Assembly: GCA_037976565.1 (NCBI GenBank)
Contig: CP137670.1
Location: forward strand, 11,556,600-11,620,599
Direction of reading: 5' to 3'
Length of the DNA: 64,000 bases
Origin: Mesocentrotus franciscanus
Lineage: Eukaryota; Echinodermata; Echinoidea; Camarodonta; Strongylocentrotidae
Shown here: positions 12,355 to 24,753 of the stretch, piece by piece
Numbering within the stretch: position 1 is the stretch's first letter
How the letters are laid out: every line of letters begins with the position of its first letter
Notes under the pieces: generated by a model
Database searches by the model: none
What the model saw: only the letters and a program-made list of their open reading frames with translations
Told to the model about the DNA's origin: nothing
Made by a program: the position numbers and the translations under genes

Positions 12355-12740
12355 GTGAGCAGTTCATCCACAATTGTGATGTATGTACGAGTGTTTAATT
12401 CAATTTCATCCCATTACCATCTCTTCCCTTTTACATTTTGATTTCCTCTAATTCTTTTAAATGTATCATATATGCTGGTTATTTTGACAGAAGGATATCA
12501 ATGGTCATTTCACTATGGCGGCAGCAGTGTTAACAAAAGCCTTTAAGTTTGAATAGATGGGGCCCGGACTCGAATTTTTTATTCCCAAACAGGTTTGCAA
12601 TTTCTTATATTTCCGTTCTTCTGATTGGCTGATATGTTCTACGTCATTAGCAGCTTGGAAAGAGGTCACAAACAATTAGACTTTGATTTTTTTTTGCTTT
12701 GCCTCACTATTTATAAAGGCAAAAATAGGACAGAAAATTA

Positions 12741-12808
12741 CTGGGATTCGAACCCACAACTCCAAGATTGTATTACGCTGACCTTACCGATTGAGCCAAC
12801 GATGGGTT
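12741..12808 (-). repeat. tRNA-like SINE head
   Basis: On the minus strand it carries a box-A-like TGGCTCAATCGGTAAGG and a box-B-like GGGTTCGAATCCCAG at tRNA-like distance. The acceptor stem cannot be closed, so it is best read as a tRNA-derived SINE or relic, not a tRNA gene. Confidence 0.55.
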
Positions 12809-12914
12809 GATGAAAGTGATTCTGAATGATTTCTATAACGTCATTGCTAATGACGTAACATATCAGCCAATCAGATGACCGGAAATATAAGTACCCAACT
12901 TGGCATTGTAATGA

Positions 12915-13772
12915 CTTTCATCTACCTTTGCTGAGAACCCTTCTAGCTCAAAACACGTTTATTTATACAGCCCCCAAATTTTGGACTTGCCCCATCTCTT
13001 AATTCATTTAGGAGTAAATTAAAATTGTTTCTTATACTTCCTTACAATACAAATTAATATCAGTGCTTTGTCAAATCATGTATTGCCTTCTTTAAATCCT
13101 TCCTGTCACGTCTTTTTTACGCTCTGTATGTATCTTACTATAATTATGGTCGCTACCCCTGCAGTATGCACATCGTGTGCTCTCTCTCTCTCTCTCTCCT
13201 TTCTTCTCCTCTCCACCTCTCCTCTCCTTTTCTTTACTCTTCAGATATGCAGCAACATTTTCTATTCTTCCATTTTCTCTTTCCTTGCTTTATTTTCTGT
13301 TGTCTTATATATATTTTTTCTTATTATTATACATTTATGTCTTGTCTGTCAGTCGTCATTGTCTCTTTTGACCTTTCCAGTGTTCACTATATCAGTGTCG
13401 TAACAAGTTTGTCAAATTACTGATTTATAATTGTATTATTATTCTGCCACTTTTTGGTAATCTATGTATATATATATTTTTTTCCTCTTTCAAGTCAATA
13501 TATTTACATGTTACCAAAAATATGTTTGTCATTATTTTGAGGATCCACATTTCACAAGCTCTGCTTTTCAGTGGATTCCTCCATTTCCACAGGGTTATCT
13601 TGAAAAAACTTTTTAAAAAACATTATACTGGATATTTATGTATACTTTCTATTTCACAACTCTAAACCATGTAAAATGTATTATATTATTGAATATTGAA
13701 ATGTATACTGATTTCTTGTCAAATTACTGTTCTGTTGGAAATGAGACAAAAAATGAAACTGAAACTGAAACT
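12915..13772 (+). mobile_element. LINE 3' tail fragment
   Basis: A degenerate stretch reads in shifted frames like the C-terminal end of a LINE reverse-transcriptase ORF (an APKFW… motif near 12970). An AT/CT-rich 3' region follows, ending in GAAACTGAAACTGAAACTG near 13755-13773, a short-period tail typical of some LINE clades. It contains a small (CT)n tract at 13183-13198. Confidence 0.4.
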
Positions 13773-14177
13773 GAATTACGACAAATACGCAAATGAGTGA
13801 ATTTTTCAAAAAAAATAATTTACCATAGCATTCTATACACTTCACTTGACATGCATGCACATTTTCGCTGCGATCGGCTGTAAAATGGCCAAGATCTTAG
13901 AGGGCCATAATGCCCCCCCCCCCGATACTAGAAAGATCTTTAATACCCCGGCCTCATTAGGGTTAAGTGGTAGTAGGAGTAGGACTTATCAATGCAAACA
14001 GGTTGGAAGCCCTATAAAGAATACATATAGAATTTTGAAAAAATCACTCTCACTAAATCGTTCTCTCCATGGAAACTTTTGTGTGTTATTTTGATCAAAA
14101 GACAAGAATTGAATATGAAAATAAAATCTATTTAATAGATTTTGCTGAGAATGTTATAATTAATACAACTATGTAAC

Positions 14178-14766
14178 TAGACGTGAATTCGTCACTTTGA
14201 CGAATTGCTATAGGTGATACGTATGCTAATGTTTTACATAATGAAGAATGCATTTTCACGATTTTACATTATCTTATAAAATGCTCCTCCCATTATGGTC
14301 TATCAATATGTCAGTGTGCGCGATTTAAAAAAAATGCTCAAAATAGCATGTAACGTATGCAAAATGAATTTGAGACGATTTGGAGCATTTTATAATTTTG
14401 CGTGCGCGTTTACGCGCGGACATACGCGTACGCGCACGTTTATTGACCTGAAATTGACAGGACGGATATTGACCTTGATCATGAAAACTATGAATGAGAA
14501 ATGACATTCCGTTATGTAGATATGATCATGAGTTGATTTTTACAAAATGGCGGCTGGATGACGTCACGGTAATTTTAAGTCACTGAAAAGCTACGCAGTT
14601 CTAAGTTAGACTAGGATTTATCATCATGGCAAGTTTCATGATAATGGCTTTATTCATTCTTGAGATATCATGCGAACAAATTCGAGGAAGAGTAAATAAA
14701 TAAATAAATAATAAAAATCTTGACGAAATCAAAAGGTGATACGTATAACTACGTACGTATCACCTA
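14178..14766. other. Insertion specific to the first LRR unit
   Basis: Relative to the other units (compare 16450-16470), about 590 extra bases are present between CTATGTAA and TTAATGGAATTTG. Copies of TAGGTGATACGTAT occur near 14211 and, inverted, near 14750, suggesting an insertion with inverted internal repeats. No coding content is recognised. Confidence 0.55.
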
Positions 14767-14870
14767 ATTAATGGAATTTGTATGAAATGTAATAATACAG
14801 TCAGAAATGAGATAACAAAATATATGCATGTATAGAAGCGCTGCTTATTAATATTTCCTCAACAATGCAG

Positions 14871-15035
14871 GTCCAGACACTCAAGCTCGATGTTCTCCTG
14901 TATTCCACACCAGCCTTCTCACATCACCTAGTAGAAGCACTGTGTTCTATGCCAAACCTGACTGACTTGTCACTTGGAGGGGATCTCACTGAGGAGTTCT
15001 ACTTTTCATTGAAAGCAAAGGCATCATCAATACAG
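14871..15035 (+). CDS. NLR-A LRR exon, unit 1
   Basis: This 55-codon phase-0 exon lies between AATGCAG and ACAG|GTATGT. It encodes one repeat unit with the LRR signature SHHLVEALCSMPNLTDLSL followed by GGDLTEEFYFSLKAKASSIQ. It is one codon longer than the next three units, with a divergent first strand. The same exon design recurs at 16563, 18268, 19948 and 63205. One exon per repeat with a constant phase means units can be added or lost without breaking the frame. Confidence 0.88.
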
Positions 15036-15479
15036 GTATGTGTGACCAAATGTTAATGTAATGGAGAGGTTTAATGAAAGAAAGAAATAGCTGTAATTAT
15101 GATATGGTGCACATGTTTAGAGGGTTTTTTTTCCAAACCCCCTTTTTTAAAGGCCATTCACTTGGTATATCGGTTCAGTCATGCAACATGGAATAGAAGC
15201 AAACTATACATGTACTGAATCAGGTGAAATCCAAGTGTGTATAAGACTGACATTGTTTTTGATCAATACTCAATATCCGAACTATCCCAAGTTTGATTGA
15301 TCTTAAAAATATGTCATATAGTTTTGTTAGAGCCAATTTTAAAAAAGGCTTGAATTTACCAAACTGAACCATAGCAACAAAACTCCTGACTTAGGCAACT
15401 TATGCATATGAAACCCAGAGATATCAATACCTTTGATAAATTAATAGCAAACATTTATTTATGCGTATTATTAATTTAA

Positions 15480-16244
15480 CCCTAATGAGGCCTGGGGGGC
15501 ATTATGCCCCCTCCTCCGCGATTGATCTGATTGTTTGGGAACGCATACGGATGACGCCCCACCGCTTGCTGACTTTTTTCTTTTGAGTCTTGCGAATCTA
15601 TTTAAACAATTTTTTTGAAAATCGAACTTACAGTTACAAAATCACGCGACCTTTTGTCTTTGCGACCTTTTGTCTTTACATGTCAGCCCGAAAATCGCTC
15701 ATTTTCGTGATTTGCGTACAAAACATATGGAAATATCATTTTTCCTAAAAAGAGATAAAACATTGGTTATTTGGTCTTGTTTAAAGTTCAGGTGTTTGTG
15801 TTGGGGTCAAAATAGTTGAATTGTAGTTATAATAAATAAAACAACACAAACAATAAATTCATAAGTTAAAAAAGAAAATGCATAAGAAATCATCAAAACA
15901 AGAGATAACTTAAGGAATACCCTGGCTCGTCCAAAAACAAATTGTCGTATTATCATTCCAAATGGTCTAACGAATATATATGTAGTGAAAAAGAATGCTT
16001 ACATATGAAGAATATATGATTTATGGTTAAAAATGTGAATTGTATGACCTTACTTGCAATGATTACGATAAATATGCAAATGAGTGAATTTGTCTAAAAA
16101 TTGATTTACCATAGTGTTCTATACACTTCACTTGACATGCATTCAAATTTTCGCTGCGATCGGCTGTAAAATGGCCGAGATCTTAGAGGGGGCCATAATG
16201 CCCCCAGTACTAGAAAGATCTTAAATACCCCGACTACATTGGGG
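15480..16244. mobile_element. TTAA-flanked CCCTAATGAGG element, unit 1
   Basis: It begins TTAA-CCCTAATGAGGCCTGG and ends with the degenerate inverse ending GGGG-TTAA. A GC-rich hairpin GGGGGGCATTATGCCCCC lies near the left end and its counterpart near the right end. The CCC…GGG termini with TTAA flanks fit a piggyBac-type nonautonomous element. Confidence 0.7.
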
Positions 16245-16562
16245 TTAAGTGTTAGTAGGAGTAGGACTTATCAATGCAAACAGGTTGGAAGCCCTATAAA
16301 GAATACATATAGAATTTTGAAAACATCACTCTCACTAAATCATCCTCTCCATGGAAACTTGCGTGTGTTCTTTTTATCAAAAGACAAGAATTGAATATGA
16401 AAATAAAATATATTTAATAAACTTTGCTGAGAATGTTATAATGAATGCAACTATGTAATTAACGGAATTTGTATGAAATGTAATAATACAGTCAAAAATG
16501 AGATAATTAATCATATGCATGTATAGAAGCGCTGCTTATTACTATTTCCACAAACAATGCAG

Positions 16563-16724
16563 GTCACTACTCTCAAGTTTGATCTCCAGTGTCCCACACC
16601 AGACTCATCACATCACCTAGTGGAAGCAGTGTGTTCTATGCCAAACCTGGCTGACTTGTCACTTGGAGGGGATCTCACTGAGGAGTTCTACTTTTCATTG
16701 CAAGCAAAGGCATCATCAATACAG
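16563..16724 (+). CDS. NLR-A LRR exon, unit 2
   Basis: This 54-codon phase-0 exon lies between AATGCAG and ACAG|GTATGT. The signature SHHLVEAVCSMPNLADLSL is followed by GGDLTEEFYFSLQAKASSIQ. It differs from unit 3 at only three nucleotides, two of them amino-acid changing (Ser/Leu and Asn/Ile), so the two units duplicated or converted recently. Confidence 0.9.
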
Positions 16725-17179
16725 GTATGTGTGGCCCAATGTCAATGCCATGGAGAGGTTTAATGACAGAAAGAAAGAAAGAGCAGTAATGATTATATAG
16801 TGCACGTGTATACATGTTTTTTTGTCTTCTCCAAACACCCTTTTTTTAAAGGCCATTCACTTGGTATATCGGTTCAGTCATGCAACATGGAATAGAAGCA
16901 AACTATACATGTACTGAATCAGGTGAAATCCAAGTGTGTATAAGACTGACATTGTTTTTGATCAATACTCAACATCCGAACTATCCCAAGTTTGATTGAT
17001 TTTGAAAAATATGTCGTATAGTTTTGTTAGAGCCAATTTTAATAAAGGCTTGAATTTACCAAACTGAACCATAGCAACAAAACTCCTGACTTAGGCAACT
17101 TATGCATATGAAACCTAGAGATATCAATACCTTTGATAAATTAATAGCAAACATTTATTTATGCGTATTATTAATTTAA

Positions 17180-17949
17180 CCCTAATGAGGCCTGGGGGGC
17201 ATTATGCCCCCTCCGCGATTGATCTGATTGTTCGGGAACGCATACGGATGACGCCCCACCGCTTGCTGACTTTTTTCTTTCGAGTCTTGCGAATCTATTT
17301 AAACAATTTTTTTGAAAATCGAACTTACAGTTACAAAATCACGCAACCTTTTGTCTTTGCGACCTTTTGTCTTTACATGTCAGCCCGAAAATCGCTCATT
17401 TTCGTGATTTGCGTACAAAACATATGGAAATATCATTTTTCCTAAAAAGAGATAAAACATTGGTTATTTGGTCTTGTTTAAAGTTCAGGTGTTTGTGTCG
17501 GGGTCAAAATAGTTGAATTGTAGTTATAATAAATAAAACAACACAAACAATAAATTCATAAGTTAAAAAAGAAAATGCATAAGAAATCATCAAAACAAGA
17601 GATAACATAAGGAATAACCTGGCTCGTCCAAAAACAAATTGTCGTATTATCATTCCAAATGGTCTAACGAATATATATGTAGTGAAAAAGAATGCTTACA
17701 TATGAAGAATATATGATTTATGGTTAAAAATGTGAATTGTATGACCTTACTTGCAATGATTACGATAAATATGCAAATGAGTGAATTTGTCTAAAAATTG
17801 ATTTACCATAGTATTCTATACACTTCACTTGACACGCATTCAAATTTTCGCTGCGATCCGCTTCAAAATGGCCGAGATCTTAGAGGGGGCCATAATGCCC
17901 CCCCCCCCCCGGTACTAGAAAGATCTTAAATACCCCGACTACATTGGGG
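17180..17949. mobile_element. TTAA-flanked CCCTAATGAGG element, unit 2
   Basis: This is a near-identical copy of the element at 15480-16244 in the same relative position, with a longer C-run in the right hairpin (about 17897). It was carried along by duplication of the LRR unit and is not an independent insertion. Confidence 0.7.
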
Positions 17950-18267
17950 TTAAGTGTTAGTAGGAGTAGGACTTATCAATGCAAACAGGTTGGAAGCCCT
18001 ATAAAGAATACATATAGAATTTTGAAAACATCACTCTCACTAAATCATCCTCTCCATGGAAACTTGCGTGTGTTCTTTTTATCAAAAGACGAGAATTGAA
18101 TATGAAAATAAAATATATTTAATAAACTTTGCTGAGAATGTTATAATGAATGCAACTATGTAATTAACGGAATTTGTATGAAATGTAATAATACAGTCAA
18201 AAATGAGATAATTAATCATATGCATGTATAGAAGCGCTGCTTATTACTATTTCCACAAACAATGCAG

Positions 18268-18429
18268 GTCACTACTCTCAAGTTTGATCTCCAGTGTCCC
18301 ACACCAGACTCATTACATCACCTAGTGGAAGCAGTGTGTTCTATGCCAATCCTGGCTGACTTGTCACTTGGAGGGGATCTCACTGAGGAGTTCTACTTTT
18401 CATTGCAAGCAAAGGCATCATCGATACAG
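18268..18429 (+). CDS. NLR-A LRR exon, unit 3
   Basis: This 54-codon phase-0 exon is almost identical to unit 2. It reads SLHHLVEAVCSMPILADLSL where unit 2 has SSHHL and MPNLA. The MPI change replaces the Asn expected at the LRR consensus position. The flanking splice sites match those of the other units. Confidence 0.9.
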
Positions 18430-18883
18430 GTATGTGTGGCCCAATGTCAATGCCATGGAGAGGTTTAATGACAGAAAGAAAGAAAGAGCAGTAATGATTA
18501 TATAGTGCACGTGTATACATGTTTTTTTGTCTTCTCCAAACACCCTTTTTTTAAAGGCCATTCACTTGGTATATCGGTTCAGTCATGCAACATGGAATAG
18601 AAGCAAACTATACATGTACTGAATCAGGTGAAATCAAGTGTGTATAAGACTGACATTGTTTTTGATCAATACTCAATATCCGAACTATCCCAAGTTTGAT
18701 TGATTTTGAAAAATATGTCATATAGTTTTGTTAGAGCCAATTTTAATAAAGGCTTGAATTTACCAAACTGAACCATAGCAACAAAACTCCTGACTTAGGC
18801 AACTTGTGCACATGAAATCCAGAGTTACGAATCCCTTTGTTAAATTAATAGCAAATATTTATTTATGCATATTATTAATTCAA

Positions 18884-19618
18884 CCCTAATGAGGCCGGGG
18901 TCCATTATGCCCCCCCCCCCCACCCTCCGCGATTGATCTGATTGTTCGGGAACGCATACGGATGACGCCCCACCGCTTGCTGACTTTTTTCTTTCTAATC
19001 TTGCGCATCTTGTAAAACAATTTTTTTTTTTAATAGAACGTACAGTTACAAGGTCACGTAACCTTTTGTCTTTGCATGTTAGCCCGAAAATCGCTCATTT
19101 TCGTGATTTGCGTACAAAACATATGGAAATATCATTTTTCCTAAAAAGAGATAAAACATTGGTTATTTGGTCTTGTTTAAAGTTCAGGTGTTTGTGTTGG
19201 GGTCAAAATAGTTGAATTGTAGTTATAATAAATAAAACAACACAAACAATAAATTCATAAGTTAAAAAAGAAAATGCATAAGAAATCATCAAAACAAGAG
19301 ATAACATAAGGAATAACCTGGCTCGTCCAAAAACAAATTGTCGTATTATCATTCGAAATGGTCTAACGAATATATATATTGAAAAAGAATGCTTAAATAT
19401 GAAGAATATACATGATTTATGGGTAAAAATTTGAATGTTATGACCTTACTTGCATTAATTACCATAAATATGCAAATGAGTGAATTGCTCCAAAAAAATG
19501 AATTTACCATAGTATTCTATACATTTCACCTGACCTGCATGCAAATTTTCGCGGCGATCGGCTGAAAAATGGCCGAGATCTTACTAGAAATATCTCAAAT
19601 ACCCTGGCCTCATTAGGA
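18884..19618. mobile_element. CCCTAATGAGG element, unit 3 (decayed left flank)
   Basis: It occupies the same position as in units 1 and 2, but the left TTAA has become TCAA and the right hairpin has lost its C-run. The right end still reads CATTAGGAT-TAA. It is more diverged than the copies in units 1 and 2. Confidence 0.65.
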
Positions 19619-19947
19619 TTAATGATATAGGTGTTATTAGGAATATGACTTATCAATGCAAACAGGTTGGAAGCCCTATAAAATATACATATAGAATTTT
19701 GAAAACATCACTCTCACTAAATCATCCTCTCCATGGAAACTTGTGTGTGTTCTTTTTATCAAAAGACAAGAATTGAATATGAAAATAAAATCTATTTAAT
19801 AAACTTTGCTGAGAATGTTATAATGAATACAACTATGGAATTATTAATGGAATTTGTATGAAATGTAATAATACAGTCAGAAATGAGATAATAAAACATA
19901 TGCATGTATAGAAGCGCTGCTTATTACTATTTCCACAAACAATGCAG

Positions 19948-20109
19948 GTCACTACTCTCAAGCTTGATCTCCGGTGTCCCACACCAGACTCATCACATCA
20001 CCTAGCAGAAGCACTGTGTTCTATGCCAAACCTGACTGACCTGACACTTAGAGGGGATCTCAATGAGGAGTTCTACTTTTCACTGAAAGCAAATGCATCA
20101 TCAATACAG
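19948..20109 (+). CDS. NLR-A LRR exon, unit 4
   Basis: This 54-codon phase-0 exon carries SHHLAEALCSMPNLTDLTL and RGDLNEEFYFSLKANASSIQ. It is more diverged than units 2 and 3, and closer to the NLR-B exon at 63205 at the LAEALCSMPNL and DLTLR positions. The donor is the weaker GTATTT. It is the last unit of the array. Confidence 0.88.
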
Positions 20110-20939
20110 GTATTTGTGGCCTAATGTAAATGCCATGGTGAAGTTCATTGAAATAAAGAAAGAGCAGTAATGATTATATGGTGCACATGTAAACATGTTA
20201 TTTTTTAAATTGTAAAAAATTATATAACAGAAAACACATGCATGATTTTTGATCTACTGTTGTAAGATCTATATGCTCCAATATTTCATCGTAGCAGCCA
20301 AATACCTTTGAATATACATGCATACCATGGCTATTATCAGAATATCTGATATGAAGTTATTTTTCATCCATGTTTGGCAATGTTTAGTTCTTTTATTTTA
20401 GTCTAAATAGTAAATACCTTGTTCCAAAATCTGATATATTTGCGTAGTAATCACGAGTTTCAATACTCACTGCTGTTGCAAGGCAAGTTTGAACTAGTCA
20501 CAAAAGGTATATGTATATATGCGAAGGTATGTTAGCTGTATTACATGCTGAAACACACGTAAACAAAACAAGTGATCACACCAAGATAATAATTCAAAAC
20601 TATATCTGAAATGCCACAGAAATAGTGACATTTGAGGAGTTACTGTGTACATTTTTTTTATCTGAATTGGTCTGCTGCGAGGTTCTTACACATGTACTGT
20701 TCATCTTGATCACTTTGCTAGAATCCACTCTGCTGCCCTCTGCGGTAAAAAGCAGTATAGCAGTGGATTCGAACATAGTGATTAGCACTAACAATAGATG
20801 AGCAGCAGGCCCATTTAAATAAAATGTACCCAATAACTCTTCAGATATCACTGTTTCTGTGACATTTCTTTGAACCATCCAAGAAAACTATCTGCTTACG
20901 GTAATTTTCAGTCGTTGTCTTTTCGGATATGTTTTCATA

Positions 20940-21910
20940 GTTGTATACCCCGGCAGTATCCCAGAGGATACTTTGGATTCCGCAGCGTCATATTCTTGTG
21001 TGCGTCCTAACTCCCACATTCCTTGAAAGATTTCTTTCAAATTTTGTATAGAGGTGTATCGTGGTATGATCTACACACCTATAATTTTTGGTGATGCTGC
21101 CCCCAGTGTTCCGTCGTCTATAGGGTAACAGGCCAATTTTTTGTGGATGGTTTGTGTGCGCTCCATGTGCCACATTTTTCAAGGGATTTTGTTTAAATTT
21201 TGAACAAAGGTGTATCTTGGTATAATCATGGTCCATGGTATCTACAAGCCTATAGATTTTGGTGATGCTGCCGCCAGTATTACGTCTTTCATAGGGTCAA
21301 AGGTCATATTTTGATAGATGTCTTATGTGCACTCTAGTGTGCGGTATAACTGCAACATTTCTAGGCAGATTTGTTTCAAATTGTGTATGGAAGTGTATGT
21401 TGGTAAAATCTACGCACTTATAGTTTTTAGTGATGCTGCCACCAGTGTCCCATGTTTTATAGGGTCAAAAGTCATATTTTGCAGGATGGCGTGAGTGCAT
21501 ATATGCACTCTGCAGACCATATTTCTTGAATGATTTCTTTCAAATTTTGCATAAGATTTATCTTGATAAAATCTACACATCTTTACTTTTTAATGATGCT
21601 GCCCTTATTGTTCCATCCTTTATGGGGTCAAAGGTCATGTGTCCCTTTTATGCGCTTTTACTGCCACATTTCTTGACGGATTTCTTTCAAATTTTGAATG
21701 GAGGTGTGTCTTAGTATAATCTACACATCTTTAGTGTTTGGTGATGCTGCCACCTGTGTTCCGTCTGTTATAGGGTCAAAGGTCATATTATGGTGGCTGT
21801 CTTTTGTGCGCTGTAACTGCCACATTTTTTGACAGATTTCTTTCCAATTTTCTATAGAGATGTATTATACTCTAATCTACACACACATTGTTTGGGTGAT
21901 GCTGCTCCTA
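20940..21910. repeat. Minisatellite, period about 145 bp
   Basis: Six or so imperfect units share GCCACATTTCTTGA, TTTCTTTCAAATTTTG, ATCTACACACCT, GGTGATGCTGCC and ATAGGGTCAAAGGTCATA. The first unit begins near a short inverted motif (CAGTATCCCAGAGGATACT). Confidence 0.8.
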
Positions 21911-22411
21911 GTCTTGACAATAGTCCGAGCCACTTGTGGCGATCTTTACGGCATCATTTTGTTTCATGGAGGAATGAGGGGATCTTTGTCCCTCCTTTGA
22001 ACATAAGGATGACTAAAAAATCACTGCCAGTGCCGGGGATACATTGGCATTGCGATTACAAATATTTGTTTGGGTTTGTTTCGGCATTGATTACAGCTAA
22101 TACAGTCTACTGCAAGTTCCTTCCGTGACTAGTCCGAACTTACCTTAACTTCAATGTTGCTAATCGAGTAGATTGATGGCTGCTTGGTGTCTTCCTTCTT
22201 CCTTTGAGGGTGCTGAACTGTAGTTGATGGCTTCAGTAGGTTATTTGCTGTAGATTTGGGGGTTTTCATTTCTGTGTGTGAACACCGAGAATCAACGGAT
22301 TTTAAATAAAGCACCAGTTTAACACTAACAAACTTCTATTGGGCTTGATTTACTGTCTCACCACGTACTACGACACTAACAAACGTAACTTATAAGGGCA
22401 TAATTTGTCAT

Positions 22412-22594
22412 CAACTAGGCGTTGTGGCGTGCGCCTGTAATCCAGCTAACAGTGGAAGTTACAAACTGATTCAGCCGAGGACGCAGGTTCGAAACTGAGT
22501 CACGTCTTTCGGATGGTGACGTTAAAGGTCGGTCCCCAGACGTAAATAATCATATCTGATTGATACACGTCTGTAAAAACCCAATACACACACA
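22412..22594 (+). repeat. Alu/7SL-like SINE, copy 1
   Basis: It starts CAACTAGGCGTTGTGGCG and continues with GTGCGCCTGTAATCCAGCTA, like the 5' domain of 7SL RNA and Alu. A pol III box-B-like GGTTCGAAAC follows at 22496-22505. The body ends in CCCAATACACACAC. An inverted copy at 35292-35480 has the same ends, showing a discrete element. The 7SL connection is an inference from this motif and the box spacing. Confidence 0.65.
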
Positions 22595-22756
22595 TCACCA
22601 TCCAATTTTGGGAAACAGCTCCCTAATTCTTATGGCCTGGGAGCCAATGCAAGGCTATCAGGCAGGACCTGGGTACCCAGTCCACCTTGTCCACCTTGTT
22701 TTCCCCTTCTCTAGGTTGCCCTTTTATGCCTCCGCAATAAGGTAGCCAAAGGCATT

Positions 22757-22933
22757 GGCCCGAATTCACAAAGGAGGTTTGTAGACAAACTAGGTTTATG
22801 TGCGTCATATGACGCGTTTGGACGCGTTTCAGACCAAGGTTTGTCTGAACCTTGGTCTGAAATGCATCGAAACGTGTCATATGACGCACAAAAACCTAGG
22901 TTTGTCGACAAACCTCCTTTGTGAATTCGGGCC
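22757..22933. mobile_element. 177-bp foldback element with ATT flanks
   Basis: The two halves are near-perfect inverted repeats beginning GGCCCGAATTCACAAAGG. ATT lies directly outside both ends (22754-22756 and 22934-22936). The 3-bp duplication fits a PIF/Harbinger-type miniature element. It has no coding capacity. Confidence 0.7.
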
Positions 22934-23384
22934 ATTATGTTTTCGGGTTGTCCGCCCTTCCCTCCGTCCGTACATACGTCCCGTTCTCGTGATCGCGTTA
23001 TCTCAAGAATCGATGGATTGATTTCCACCAAACTTGGGTCATAGATGTATCTTGCAGAGCAAATGAACTAATTAGAATTTAGGCTCATGAGGTCAAAGGT
23101 TAAAGCTCATGGGGCTCATTATGTATGCAAAAATAGCTCGTGATCGCATTATCATTAGAAGCGATCGACGGATTTCCATCAAACTTAAGATATGTATGTA
23201 TTTTGCAGAGTCAATGAACTGATTGGATTTTGAGGTCAAAGGTTATGGGGCTCATGTATTTTTAAAAAAAGCTTGTAATCACGATATTCTGAGAACCTGT
23301 TAATGGATTACAATCAAACTTAATTCAAACTCAAGACATGTATGTATCTTGCAGAGTCAATGAACTGATTAGATTTTGAGGTCA

Positions 23385-23672
23385 ATCCTTCGAAATGAAG
23401 GGGACACTAACAGAACAATATGGATCTTCGACTGTGTGCAGTAAACAAAAACGTGTGCAGTCAAAGGTTATGGGGCTCATTATGTATGCAAAAATAGATT
23501 GTAATCACGATATTTTGAGAACCTGTTAATGGATTACAATCAAACTACATTTTAAAAATTGCTTTCTGTTTTGGTTTGTAAAATCGCTGAATGACGGAGG
23601 CCTCGTTTTTGTTTACTGCACACAGTCGAAGATCCATATTGTTCTGTTAGTATCCCCTTCATTTCGAAGGAT
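23385..23672. repeat. Foldback with ~70-bp arms
   Basis: The left arm (23385-23455) and right arm (23604-23672) are inverse copies that include TTCGAAATGAAGGGG, AACAGAACAATATGG and GATCTTCGACTGTG. The middle belongs to the surrounding GGTCAAAGGTTATGG repeat. The two arms may be separate solo termini. Confidence 0.65.
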
Positions 23673-24753
23673 GCTCCTTCAACCCTATTTTATTTAATTA
23701 TTAAAAAAGGTAACATTCAATTCATATTTGACCATTGCGCTAAACCATAATGAAAGTTTATCTAATTAACATAGTCCCTTATGTGGGAGGGGAACCCCCT
23801 CCCCATACACCCCTCCCCCTCACGCTCTCTGTTCCCTCGTGGAAACCATTTGGCTCTTTAGACTATCACAGTTAACTTTCTAAGCAAGATGTAATGAAAT
23901 ATACGTAATGAAAACTTCCAAATTGTTCATCTAAGAATGACACAATTTTCCGCATGGACAGAAAATGAGACAGTCAGCAATTAATTAATGAATCACCCAA
24001 AGGATGAAGTGATTAGATTTTGGGGTGAGATGTGATAGGTCAAAGGTTACAGGGCCATAAAATGGTAAAAATCACATAAATTTATTGTTAGTAATATATT
24101 TTAAACCAATCTTGGCTCAAGTACGTATAGACCTGTAACGATGAACTGATTAGATTTTGAGTGTAAGAGATCAATGTTGAATGATAAAAGGTTCGTGAAT
24201 TGTTACAAATCCCAGAAAAGACCTTGTTAGTCTAGACATTAAACAAAATGAACCAGTTTCAACCAAACTGCCTCCGGTATGTGTGGGCACGAATAGATTA
24301 AATGAAAATATTTTAGGTTTGTGAGGTCAGATGTTAAAGGTCACATGATCATTGATCTTTGAACATACATGTAGAGGGAGTGATATCGGGGACAAAGTCA
24401 CATTCATCCTGTTTATTCTCCATTGTGTACATTAAATATGGGTGACTGTCTATTTTGGCTGTGGTATCAGTGATATCATTCTTGATGCTGCACAGTAACC
24501 AATTGTTTAATTCTATAAATTTAGTATAAAAGATGCACAAGATTCTAGACTGTTTAGTCAGGACAGATCTTGGAAATAAATTATTCTCAAACACATTGCT
24601 TACAGGAGAGGAGGCAGCTTCCACCCACCCGAGCCCTTTTAGGGTTCAATCATAAATGTAATGCTTTTTCTGTTCTCTGTAGTTGTTCTCTGATCCCCTA
24701 ATATAGTATGAGATAAAATATTAATATTTGTCCTAACAGGTAGATTTTTTGTA

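Larger units (their letters stand above)
13773..20150 (+). repeat. Tandem array of ~1.7-kb LRR-exon units
   Basis: Four consecutive LRR exons (14871, 16563, 18268, 19948) are spaced 1692, 1705 and 1680 bases apart. The introns between them are near-copies: shared blocks include ACAGGTTGGAAGCCCTATAA before each exon and GGTATATCGGTTCAGTCATG after the first three. Units 2 and 3 are almost identical. Three introns carry a full copy of the same TTAA-flanked element and the stretch before the first exon keeps only its right end, so the element spread with the exon. Confidence 0.9.
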
